Assembly: GCA_024509875.1 (NCBI GenBank)
Contig: JAMPIV010022930.1
Span: forward strand, 186,001 to 250,000
Direction of reading: 5' to 3'
Origin: Oreohelix idahoensis
Taxonomy: Eukaryota > Mollusca > Gastropoda > Stylommatophora > Oreohelicidae
Length of the DNA stretch: 64,000 nucleotides
Of this stretch, positions 44,883-53,349 are shown piece after piece. Each line of letters begins with the position of its first letter. Positions within the stretch are counted from its first letter, which is position 1. Position numbers and translations under genes: made by a program. A model generated the notes under the pieces. That model ran no database searches. It was given only the letters and a program-made list of their open reading frames with translations, and was not told where the DNA came from.

Positions 44883-47124
44883 TAACCATCGGCGAAGAAT
44901 ACGCAGAGGTGGATGGTTCGATTATTTTCAAATCTATCATCACATCCAACTCTTTCTCGACCTGTGCTTGGAAATGTATAGGTATAGGATAAGGTCTAAC
45001 CCTAATAGGAGTATGGTCAGTTAGCACAATGTCATGTTGAATGACATTAGTTTGTCCAGGGATGTCAGTGAGTACATCCTGAAATGTTTGCAACATAGTT
45101 GAAACTTGTCGCTGTTCTCCTAGAGACAAATCAGGAGAGACAGTAACGTTCTTCCATGATTCACTGGAATGAAGTGGGATCATTGGAAGAGGAAGATTTA
45201 CATCTGAAAAACTTGTTTCCTCATCCTGTATCACGGACAGTGATGAGTAATGACCATGTGGTACTGGAGAATTGTCCGTTGCTTGGAAAATGGGTTGCAA
45301 ATAATCCGGACGTTCATGGAATTCAGTAAGCATATTGATGTGGAAGGTTTTATGCTTCCCATCAATATCGACAATATAGTCGACATCGGAAATTTTCGAT
45401 ATTATATCGTACGGACCTTTCCAAGAAATAAGTAATCTGTTTTCCCTACAAGGTAGTAATACAAATGCTTTGTCACCAGGACAAAGTTGTCGTAAGCATC
45501 TCTTCTTATTGGCAAATTGCCTTGCCTTCTGTTTCGCAAATTCAGAAGAAGAAGTTGCTAATTTGCATGCTTCGATAATCTTTTGTCTCAACGCGATGAC
45601 ATATTCGTAGGATGACTTTGTGTCATCGTCAATATTGTCAGATGTTATGAGATCGTGAAGCAACGACATAGGGCCACGCGGACGCGCGCCAAAGACGAGT
45701 TCAAAGGGAGAAAATCCCGTATGTTCATTGGGTACCTCTCTGTAAGCGAAGAGGGCCGCAGGTAAAACTCTGTCCCAGTCTTGAGGATGATCCTCAGTTA
45801 TCTTCCCCAGTAAGTTTTTAAGTGTTCTATTAAGGCGTTCGACCATACCATTAGACATTGGATGGTAGATACTACTTAAAGATCTATCTATCTGCAGGGT
45901 AGACATTACTTGAGACATGGTATCTGATATTAGTTGGGTGCCATGGTCTGACAATATCTCTCCGGGGAACCCCAGACGAGAAAATATAAGCCAAAGAGCA
46001 TCTGCAATATCAGCAGTAGTAATGCTCTTCAGAGGAATAGCCTCTGGCCAACGTGTGCACATATCAACACACGTCAAGATAAACTGATGTCCTCTGGCAG
46101 ACTTGATCTTAAATGGACCAATAATGTCTATGGCCATTTTTTGAAACGGCCGAATAGGAATGTCCGCCGCCTGAATGGGTGCAGCATGCCGTGGACCTTT
46201 GGATTTAACTTCCTGACATACTTTACAAGATCGACAATAAATCCGTATGTCCTTGTTTACCAATGGCCAAAAGAAAGCCGCAAGGACTCTTGACTTAGTA
46301 CGGGAAAAACCCATGTGTCCAGCACACTGAGAGTCGTGAGCGTGCTGCAAAATTTTAACTCTCAAATTCTTGGGAACCAGGATTTGAGAATGACTTGACG
46401 TAATGGAGTCTTGAACCATACGTACAAGTACGCCATTCTTCTTTGTAATCCACGATTTACGACTTGTGTCCTTATTCGGATCACCTTTAGTTGCAAGAAT
46501 GAAGAATTTCTTCAGAGTGGGATCATCTTCTTGCTGTTTTATAAACGAGTCACGAGAAATTACCAAGGGATTATCTTGGTTATGCACTTCATTATCTTCA
46601 GTAGATGAAGTTTGAGGCACATTAAGAGCCTGAGCTCTAGTGACTACAGCGTTAGCAATCTGCATGTTTTGCCTTTCCCACGTGGAAATTTGTTGCGGAG
46701 TGCATTCCTTGACTCCATGAATGCGACCGAGGATGAGGTCAGCGATCGGATTCGGAAGAAGACATGCGTGTACATCTCCTGTAAAGAAAGGAGTAGCAAT
46801 CCTAATGATAGCGGTAGAGTATTTCTCTAATGTGCCGCCAAATGTTACACATTTGACTACTTGTCCAGTGGCACGGGAAGGATCTACGAGTGACTGCCTA
46901 ACACCAATTGTGGTGCATCCAGAATCAAATAGCACAGAGACTGGATTGTTATTCACTAAACCCTTATGTAAGACAAGAGACCCTCTTCCATCATGCGCGA
47001 CTGATGCTGGAAGAGCAGGAAGAGGATGGCCACAGCTTAAAGTAGTCACTGTGGTTGGCTCAAATAACGTTTTGCATTGGGGGCACTGAGATGCTCTCCC
47101 AAAATCAAAAGCGGCACATGCCAT
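44860..47124 (-). CDS. Gmr1-B protease, integrase and RT N-terminus
   Basis: 754 codons on the minus strand. The open frame actually extends further upstream through an N/R/G/Y-rich Gag tail to about 47445. Domains: cysteine pair CPQC near residue 17, protease with VLFDSGCTTIGV and ADLILGRI, integrase zinc domain AHDSQCAGHMGF...CRSCKVCQE, catalytic core with AIDIIGPF, LSDHGTQL and MVERLNRTL, and GPY/F-type LLISWKGPYDIISK. A linker leads to the RT start (IEPSTSAYSSPMVIVRK). Integrase before RT confirms the Gmr1 type. It ends at the seven-A run described for the next block. Confidence 0.94.
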   Translation of the reverse strand: MACAAFDFGRASQCPQCKTLFEPTTVTTLSCGHPLPALPASVAHDGRGSLVLHKGLVNNNPVSVLFDSGCTTIGVRQSLVDPSRATGQVVKCVTFGGTLEKYSTAIIRIATPFFTGDVHACLLPNPIADLILGRIHGVKECTPQQISTWERQNMQIANAVVTRAQALNVPQTSSTEDNEVHNQDNPLVISRDSFIKQQEDDPTLKKFFILATKGDPNKDTSRKSWITKKNGVLVRMVQDSITSSHSQILVPKNLRVKILQHAHDSQCAGHMGFSRTKSRVLAAFFWPLVNKDIRIYCRSCKVCQEVKSKGPRHAAPIQAADIPIRPFQKMAIDIIGPFKIKSARGHQFILTCVDMCTRWPEAIPLKSITTADIADALWLIFSRLGFPGEILSDHGTQLISDTMSQVMSTLQIDRSLSSIYHPMSNGMVERLNRTLKNLLGKITEDHPQDWDRVLPAALFAYREVPNEHTGFSPFELVFGARPRGPMSLLHDLITSDNIDDDTKSSYEYVIALRQKIIEACKLATSSSEFAKQKARQFANKKRCLRQLCPGDKAFVLLPCRENRLLISWKGPYDIISKISDVDYIVDIDGKHKTFHINMLTEFHERPDYLQPIFQATDNSPVPHGHYSSLSVIQDEETSFSDVNLPLPMIPLHSSESWKNVTVSPDLSLGEQRQVSTMLQTFQDVLTDIPGQTNVIQHDIVLTDHTPIRVRPYPIPIHFQAQVEKELDVMIDLKIIEPSTSAYSSPMVIVRKKRQ

Positions 47125-48257
47125 ATTACTAGCATCATTATTATCTTTACTCTGTTTATAGGCTTCATGGGACTCTTGTTGTGCAGAGTTTGCCTGAAAA
47201 TGTGGTTTATGTCTTTTGTATTGAGATCTACCTCGGTTATTATCACCTCTGTAGTTATTGTTACCTCTATTGTAACCCCTATTTGGGTTTGAGTCATAGT
47301 ACCCTTGGTTACCATTATCATATTCATTATAATGAGTATCTCTGTAATTATGATCTTGTTGACTCCAAGACGGATAACCCTGATAGTTTCTATAATTACT
47401 TCCTCTACGGAAATTCCTATAATTATGACCACCCCTGTGTCGAGAGCTATCGGTCGTCTCCAGTTCTTTGAAGAAGAACCCTGAAATGATTGGTTACCTT
47501 GGTTTTGATAACTATTATGGTTACCTTTTTTATCAAATCTGTTTTGAGGTCCCTGAAATCTGTGTGAATAATTGGGATTGTATGGTGTTGCTGAAGCAAC
47601 TGGCATACTCTCCTTAATCTTAGTGTTGCCAAAAGTCACGTCGGGGTGTGCAGTGACATATTGGGAACAATATTCTTCCATTTCTTTTAGAGATTTAGGT
47701 TTACGCTCATGTATAAATTCAAGGAAAGGTTTGTTCACACATGACATAATCTTATCTCTGAGCAACAAATCCATAAGTCCTTCATACGTTTTTTCTGTTT
47801 TGGAAAGCTCAATCCAACGATCAACTGTGAGACGTGCCTTTGCAGTGAATTCTGAGAATTCTACCCCCGTCTCAGGTACCATCGTCTTAAATAAAAGGCG
47901 ATAGCCTTCCTCACTTAGCTGATATTTTTTTATCAAAGCCGCCCTAATGACATCATAATTATCCTTATCTGCTTCTCCTACAAGGCATAATCTAGTCAAA
48001 GATTCACCTTTCAAGTTTTCTGATAATTGATTAGCGTATTGTGATTTATCCACATTATGTGTACGACAAGAACGTTCAAATCTATCCAGCCAGAATGTAA
48101 TATCGTCACTGGACTGATTGAACGGTGGAACCTTAACCTTGTAAGTAGAAGGTTTACCATTACCACTAGATGCCTGATTAACATTACTCATACTTGTCAA
48201 TCTCAATTTCTCCAACTCAAATTCATGTTCTCTTATTGCTTTTTTTCTCTTCAGCAT
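47046..48257 (-). CDS. Gmr1-B Gag capsid region and tail (broken)
   Basis: The minus-strand reading begins in the coiled coil (AIREHEFELEKLRL). It contains the capsid part VKVPPFNQSSDDITFWLDRF, YQLSEEGYRLLFKTMV and VEFSEFTAKARLTVDRW, a diverged SCAN-like Gag domain, and ends with YSHRFQGPQNRFDKKGNHN and SSKNWRRP. Behind about 47445 this frame is out of register: the true N/R/G/Y-rich tail lies in the frame that continues into protease. The break is somewhere between 47430 and 47490. Upstream it is joined to the N-terminal coiled coil by a break at the seven-A run (T7 at 48240-48246). Confidence 0.88.
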   Translation of the reverse strand: MLKRKKAIREHEFELEKLRLTSMSNVNQASSGNGKPSTYKVKVPPFNQSSDDITFWLDRFERSCRTHNVDKSQYANQLSENLKGESLTRLCLVGEADKDNYDVIRAALIKKYQLSEEGYRLLFKTMVPETGVEFSEFTAKARLTVDRWIELSKTEKTYEGLMDLLLRDKIMSCVNKPFLEFIHERKPKSLKEMEEYCSQYVTAHPDVTFGNTKIKESMPVASATPYNPNYSHRFQGPQNRFDKKGNHNSYQNQGNQSFQGSSSKNWRRPIALDTGVVIIIGISVEEVIIETIRVIRLGVNKIIITEILIIMNMIMVTKGTMTQTQIGVTIEVTITTEVIITEVDLNTKDINHIFRQTLHNKSPMKPINRVKIIMMLVIWHVPLLILGEHLSAPNAKRYLSQPQ

Positions 48258-48714
48258 CTAATCTTTTTTGTTCAGCCTCCCTGTCTAATCTTTTTTGTTC
48301 AGCCGCAGCTTCTCTTTCCAATTTTTTTTGTTCAGCTTCCCTGTCTAATCTTTTTTGTTCAGCTTCACTGTCTAATCTTTTTTGTTCAGCTTCACTGTCT
48401 AATCTTTTTTGTTCAGCCGCAGCTTCTCTTTCCAATTTTTTTTGTTCAGCTTCAAATCTCCTTTCCTCTACCTGCATCTGCAATTTCTTTTGTTCAGCAG
48501 CAGCCTCAGCTTCTTTTTCTAATCTTTTCTCTTCCGCCATAGCTTTTCTTTCTTCTGCAGCTAATCTTTTCTCTTCTGCAGCTAATCTTTTCTCTTCTGC
48601 AGCTAATGCTTTGTCATATTGAGCAACTGCCCATTGTTCTAATTGTTGACCAGTCTTATCAAGAGCTTTCCCTTGTGTAATGAAATAATCTAAAGTAGAC
48701 ATGATGCGTAACAA
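48223..48714 (-). CDS. Gmr1-B Gag N-terminus with repeat-built coiled coil
   Basis: Starts at 48714 (MLRIMSTLDYF) or, more likely, at the second ATG 48702. After about 35 residues (ITQGKALDKTGQQLEQWAV) comes a highly charged coiled coil of roughly 110 residues made of AEQKRLDSE and AEQKKLEREAA repeats, coded by 27-33-bp DNA repeats (48260-48470). Short AAEEKRL repeats come before it. The N-terminal 35 residues resemble the start of the Gag-like protein at 13220. The reading leaves frame at a seven-A run and continues as the capsid region. Confidence 0.9.
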   Translation of the reverse strand: MLRIMSTLDYFITQGKALDKTGQQLEQWAVAQYDKALAAEEKRLAAEEKRLAAEERKAMAEEKRLEKEAEAAAEQKKLQMQVEERRFEAEQKKLEREAAAEQKRLDSEAEQKRLDSEAEQKRLDREAEQKKLEREAAAEQKRLDREAEQKRLDAEEKKSNKRT

Positions 48715-49796
48715 TAATACTAATCACCTGAATCAATAATAATACCCCAAGTTCTCAATGACCTGACTAATCAGTATACTATCCCAATATCTGTGGGTCA
48801 CAAGCCTTTAATAAGGTCTTGTATAATAGTAATAATAATCAGGTACTGGTCTATACCATAATCCAAGTGCAGTGCACAGGCAATTGTGTCTTATGAAATA
48901 TACCCATATAAAACATATGTCAACCAACAGAATACATAAAGTACAAATAGGACTGACAATACAAGAACGTTTGCAGAAATCAAAATAAATCAAATAGGGA
49001 AATCAATGAAATAATCACTGAATCTGCAAAGAATAACAACACAAATGACGTCACAATATATGAATATAAATTATGAATAGAACTGAAAGATAGAAAAGGT
49101 TAGACCAACAAATTACAAACAAATCAAAACAAAACTAAAGAACAAAGAAATATTACAAAAATAACAATAATTACAGACTTCACAGCTAACACAAAAGCAA
49201 CAGTTGTCGCAGCAAATTTTCAATCAAGAAAATTGCACCTATAGAAAACGCCCACAACGGACCCTCTATGACGTGGGATACTCTGTTGTGAGGACGCCGC
49301 CCAACCTTAAACACAACCCGCTGACATAGAAACTAACATACTATACAAACAAATAACATTTAAACATAAATATATATAAATTATGTGTATGATAGTATGT
49401 GTTGCAAAATAGGCTCAGTCTTACAGTAATGGCAAAGTTATTTTTCATGAAAACAAACAAACTGCCACTTTATTCAATTAAACATTCTGGCCTTAAATAT
49501 TAAAGTTCATATATGGCAAACAAGAAGATCCATCGATGAAACCAGGACTTCTTAGTTCACAAATACTGTCTTTCTGTTAACACTGACAAGAATTGATCCA
49601 ACTGTTCTGTGAAACTCTATAATGTCTAATGTAAAAAATGTCAACAACGCTGACCTACATACTGCATTCACTTGACAGGTCACGTGACGAAGCGTTGACA
49701 AAGAGCAAACCAATACTGCAAGTGTGTCGTATCAGCCACAGGAAACGGTCTGGTATCGGTAATCTGTTGACTTCTGAATTTCTGCGAGGTCAAACC
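48715..49796 (-). other. Untranslated leader of Gmr1-B
   Basis: About 1.1 kb without a long ORF. The minus strand contains ATTTCTTTGTTCTTTAG and TTGTTTTGATTTGTTTGTA, matching 12560-12620 of the pol-less element, and a TACAAGACCTT...AAGGCTTGT block like that at 12910. Confidence 0.75.
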
Positions 49797-49814
49797 CAGA
49801 AAGCTGGTCCACCA
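49797..49814 (-). other. Presumed primer-binding site of Gmr1-B
   Basis: The minus strand reads TGGTGGACCAGCTTTCTG two bases behind the 5' LTR. Core shared with the pol-less element; the primer tRNA is not identified. Confidence 0.6.
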
Positions 49815-49816
49815 GT

Positions 49817-51263
49817 TGATAAAGTTGATATTTAGTTGGATATAATATATGTTGATAAAGTACACCAGAACACTCCTAGGCGGGAAGACAGGCGTCTATC
49901 ATCATCAGTTGACAAGATCCCTATGGTGTTGCCTGCCCCACTGTAGTGTATGGAATGTCAACTTGACCTACGCAGTGTTGTGTAGACATGGATGGAGTGT
50001 ATAATGTGCGAATGATGATAAGGGTTCGTGTTGTTGACAAATGTTCTCTTCTCACACTCATGTATGACCGGAAGTCATCGACACCAACGACTGTGTACCT
50101 TTTCTAAAGTTTAATTGGACGTACACACTCGACAGCACAGATAGTGACAAATCACAGGTTGCCATAATACATCATAGTACAGTGGACAAATGGTCTTGCA
50201 ATGTTACATGGGCACTCATGTAGAATAATGGTATAATGGACTGTCAATAGCCAAGCACTCAGTATCGCCCATACATATATCATCTGACGTCACTGACTGA
50301 GCACGTCAGCTTGTAAACAATATTTCAGATGACTTCTAAATCTAATCTCGTTTAGCAACGATTCTTCAACATAATGTTCAGCACATATTTTTCCATATAA
50401 TAATATTGAACCGCTAACAATGGGTTCTCATGTGTAGCAGTGATCTCTGGACTGATCAAGCGATAATACGGGCATCCCTTTTCTCTTCTTGAAAGTCCTA
50501 CATGTTTTGGTTCCAAGATGGCTCCACTCGTGAACTGTCACTCACGTTTGAATACAGATAATGAATCTGTTCTAAAGTTAGTCATTCATACAACATTTCG
50601 TTGCTCTGTAGATTTGGTCATGAACAATAGACTGCATTCTACAGAATATAGTGCTGCTAGGAATCGAAGTCGTTTTTCATCGAGTCAAATATATTCTCTT
50701 AAACATTCAAATCGTAATTATCGACAATGGTGGCTTCGATCGAGAGTTCATAAGAGTATCTTTGATTACCTTGGTAGAGGGAATATGAAACTGCCATTCC
50801 TTGGCAAGATGAATAAACACTGGGGTAAAGCATACACGATAGGTCTAGACGACTATCACTTTCCCCAAAACCACTGAGATCACTTTTTCAAGGCATCAAG
50901 CCGACATAGCAAAACACACACAGTCCCTATCAGGACGAAGCCAAATCACACCACTCAAGCGACACATCCGCCGAATAGCCTTTGACCTCTCTAGAGACAA
51001 CAGAACATATAGTTCGACTTAGATATGTAAAGATATACAGATATAAGACAGACTTGTCCTACTCAGACAAACAATACACATAAATTCAGGCCATAGATAT
51101 TCTGAAGCAAGAACAATCTATTATTACCCAAACAACGAATAAATCGCAGTAAAATGTATTTATCCGCGGAGTTCAAGGGAAGTAACTCAATAATGACTTT
51201 CCCTTAAGCACTAAAAAATTACCTATGTATAATATTGTAAGATATCAAAGACTGCACGTAACA
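49817..51263 (-). repeat. 5' LTR of Gmr1-B (right copy)
   Basis: 1447 bp, the transcription-start copy. Contains an antisense (+ strand) open stretch of 119 codons at 50518-50877, which is broken in the left LTR by one extra A. Confidence 0.95.
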
Positions 51264-51498
51264 CTGGCGCTGGTGCAATATTATATATTCTCTACCGAAC
51301 TTCAAAAATTGGAATAGCCGTTATAGCCCAACTGGTAGCTTTAAATAGGCCTACCCATACGACTTTTAGTGTCAATCAAACATTGATAGTTATTAATTAT
51401 TTAATAAATATAAATCATTGGATGACCGTAATGATGATCACCAAGGCAAAATCGAATTGTTTTTAAAGAAATGAAATTAAAACTAAGAAGAGAAGTAA
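51264..51498 (-). other. hAT copy 2 upstream sequence, first part
   Basis: Continuation of 41500-41803 after the Gmr1-B insertion. Non-coding. Ends with AAGAGAAGTAA, the target duplicated by the next SINE. Confidence 0.55.
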
Positions 51499-51784
51499 GG
51501 TAAAAGGTAAAGGATCCCGTTAGGCCTACACGCCCATTGAGGCATATTGGGAATATGGTGTTAGGCCCATATTTTCTTGACCATCGGCACACTAGGGGTG
51601 ATGTGGTCAGCATCACGCCTACTGCCTTAACCTTCCCAGATTTGCTCTGGTACCCAATTGGGGCTGGGTCGACCAAGGAGCCGTTTGCGGCCTAAAAAAA
51701 TCCCACCTCATCTGGGGATCGAACCATAGACCACTGAGCTAGGAAGCCAGTGCACTAACCACTATGCTACTGCGGCTCCCTAAA
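51499..51784 (-). repeat. SINE family A, minus strand
   Basis: Minus-strand head GTGGTTAGTGCACTGGC (A box) and GGTTCGATCCC (B box), body with GCTGACCACATCACCCC, tail of TTTACC type. Perfect 11-bp duplication AAGAGAAGTAA (51488-51498 and 51785-51795). Second copy at 8230-8515. Confidence 0.93.
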
Positions 51785-51876
51785 AAGAGAAGTAACTCCA
51801 AATAAACTTTTCTCTGATCGGGTTAAGGTGCACATTTGCCTTGCTTTTGTGGGGTTTTTTTTCAGTTTCATAATTT

Positions 51877-52026
51877 GGTAATATCGGAATGATGGTACCC
51901 GAACGCTCCGCATGTATTTTCGTACCATTTAGATTTAGGGTTAGGGTTAACCCTAATCCTAACCCTAACTCTAAATGGAACAAACATACATGCGGAGCAT
52001 TCAGCGACCATCATTCCGATATTACC
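51877..52026. mobile_element. 150-bp foldback MITE with telomere-like core, TSD CATAATTT
   Basis: An almost perfect palindrome: GGTAATATCGGAATGATGG at the left end, its exact complement at the right. The 8-bp duplication CATAATTT (51869-51876 and 52027-52034) is perfect. The innermost part of the stem is TTTAGGGTTAGGGTTA against ACCCTAATCCTAACCCTAA, i.e. TTAGGG-type telomere repeats meeting head to head. An 8-bp duplication fits hAT- or P-type transposition. No coding capacity. Confidence 0.92.
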
Positions 52027-52034
52027 CATAATTT

Positions 52035-52356
52035 GTATTATATTATTATTCAAATTTATATTTCTTACGCACTTTCTACAAGTTTTAGTGAAATCAAGTA
52101 ATATGTAGTGGTACCCGCTTTTTTTTTTTTTTTTGGAAGCAGCCGTAAATAATAAATTATGCTAAACCTTAGGGGAAAATAAAGCATAGGCCTAAGTTAT
52201 CTGACAGTTAAATCTAGTTTCATCTAAACAATGTTATTGTAATATTTAAAAAAAATAAAATGAATTACTTACCAATGCCAAACTGGAAATCAATACTAAA
52301 CAATAGGCTCCACTGCAAAAAGAACTCAGTGCTGCGTAATCGTTCAAATAATCAGT
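52035..52356 (-). other. hAT copy 2 upstream sequence, second part
   Basis: Non-coding, with a run of 16 T at about 52120-52136. Ends at the target duplicated by the next retroposon. Confidence 0.5.
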
Positions 52357-52368
52357 AACCTGCCGCTA

Positions 52369-52955
52369 TCAGGTATTGGTAGTACCTCTGGTGAAGGAGC
52401 TGTCATGCCCTTTTCAGGGCAGCTCGGCCACCTTTGGTCCAAACCTGGCATCCAGCTCTCACCTGTGGCTCCTCGTAGCTGTCAGCATGCGACAGCGGCC
52501 ACCCCCCCGGGAAACGGCTTTGACAGGCCGGCTAAACTAGGTGAGGGTAGCCGACTGGTTATAAACCTTCGGTGAGTTAGGGTCTGCCTACCCATGCATG
52601 CGAAGACTGGATTCGGTAGACTGCGCGGAAGAAACCACCTGTTGGTTCAACGGGCATGACGGCGATTACCAGCAACGCGCTGTAGAGCGTAAGGAGCAGG
52701 GCGAGGCACGTAGAAAGTCCTCGTCATCCACTGCACCTGACTTCATCTCCAGTCGTCTTGACTTGTCTTGCCACTGGATTAAGATGGACCCAGGCGAGAG
52801 AGTGAGGTCGACGAATTGCACAACTCTTCCTCACTTTAAACCAAATCACTGCGCAAGTCACTCTTTCATCCTTTTCGTACTCATAGACTATCCTAACATA
52901 TTCCTAATAATTGGATGAACAGAGTGGTCTTCATCACCCGTGATGGACGAACAAC
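52369..52955 (+). mobile_element. 587-bp retroposon with 12-bp TSD
   Basis: Flanked by the perfect duplication AACCTGCCGCTA (52357-52368 and 52956-52967). GC-richer than its surroundings; + strand segments AGCTCGGCCACC, GGAAACGGCTTTGACAGG and TAGCCGACTGGTTATAAACC resemble the structured leader of an animal LINE rather than a tRNA-headed SINE. A 106-codon open stretch (52598-52918) contains GHDGDYQQRAVERKEQGEAR. Best guess: an internally deleted LINE (leader joined to 3' end) or a LINE-derived SINE. Confidence 0.75.
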
Positions 52956-52967
52956 AACCTGCCGCTA

Positions 52968-53265
52968 GCATTAGCGAAAAATGGTGAATTAACAACACGC
53001 CACGCAGACTATTGCAAATCCCGCAGCAATTGAAAAATAGGCAGCTTGATTTTCATTGGTTGATTTTTTTATTCACTTGGCCTAACATCTCGCCGAATCT
53101 CACGACGCAAATTATGGCTATGGCAGAATGATCGATTTATATATATATTTAATAATTAGGCGAAAAAAACCCATACAGGCGTTATGTACTGGCCGTAGGC
53201 TACACATCTGAAAACGCAAACATCTTGTACGGAATATGGGTAAACCATAGCATGTGGCATGTATG
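52968..53265 (-). other. Right terminal arm of hAT copy 2
   Basis: Matches the left arm of copy 1 (9804-10010) in inverse orientation: CGCCTAATTATTAAA, CAGATGTGTA and TACCCATA blocks. Ends in the TIR. A small + strand open stretch here is chance. Confidence 0.75.
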
Positions 53266-53271
53266 CGATAC

Positions 53272-53345
53272 TGCCGTAGGGGAGTGAAGTGTTAGAAACT
53301 TCACTATACTAGGTCCAGCTTTGAGAGGTGGGGGTGACCAGTTCC
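53272..53345 (-). repeat. SINE family B remnant (target of hAT copy 2)
   Basis: The + strand GTAGGGGAGTGAAGTGTTAG and ACTTCACTATACTAGGTCC are the complement of the SINE B body at 54860-54900. Also related to 4735-4790. Confidence 0.7.
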
Positions 53346-53349
53346 CTTC

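Larger units (their letters stand above)
41804..51263 (-). mobile_element. LTR retrotransposon Gmr1-B (IN before RT)
   Basis: Complete element of 9460 bp on the minus strand, with TG...CA LTRs of about 1448 bp and a perfect 5-bp duplication CTGGC (41799-41803 and 51264-51268). Minus-strand order: LTR, PBS, 1.1-kb leader, coiled-coil/Gag, protease, integrase, RT, RNase H, 3' UTR, PPT, LTR. The LTRs show one substitution and one single-base indel by eye, i.e. a very recent insertion. Its non-coding regions are homologous to those of the pol-less element at 10331-17184. Confidence 0.95.
30808..53265 (-). mobile_element. hAT-type DNA transposon, copy 2 (near-complete, with five later insertions)
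   Basis: The ends are GATACATGCCACA on the left and TGTGGCATGTATG-type on the right, matching the 14-bp TIR of copy 1. The flanks are a perfect 6-bp duplication CGATAC (30802-30807 and 53266-53271). The transposase reads on the minus strand. Later insertions: Gmr1-type elements at 32129-40622 and 41804-51263, a SINE at 51499-51784, a 150-bp MITE at 51877-52026 and a retroposon at 52369-52955. Without them the element is about 3.6 kb, normal for an autonomous hAT. The target was a family B SINE. The 6-bp duplication is seen in both copies of the family, so it is not an accident. Confidence 0.87.

Noticed and set aside
51920..51985. Interstitial telomere as a chromosome-fusion scar
   Set aside because: The palindrome has transposon-like ends and a perfect 8-bp target duplication, so it arrived as a mobile element.
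51888..52060. Small ORFs with LGLGLTLTLN repeats
   Set aside because: They are translations of the TTAGGG-like palindrome of a 150-bp MITE.
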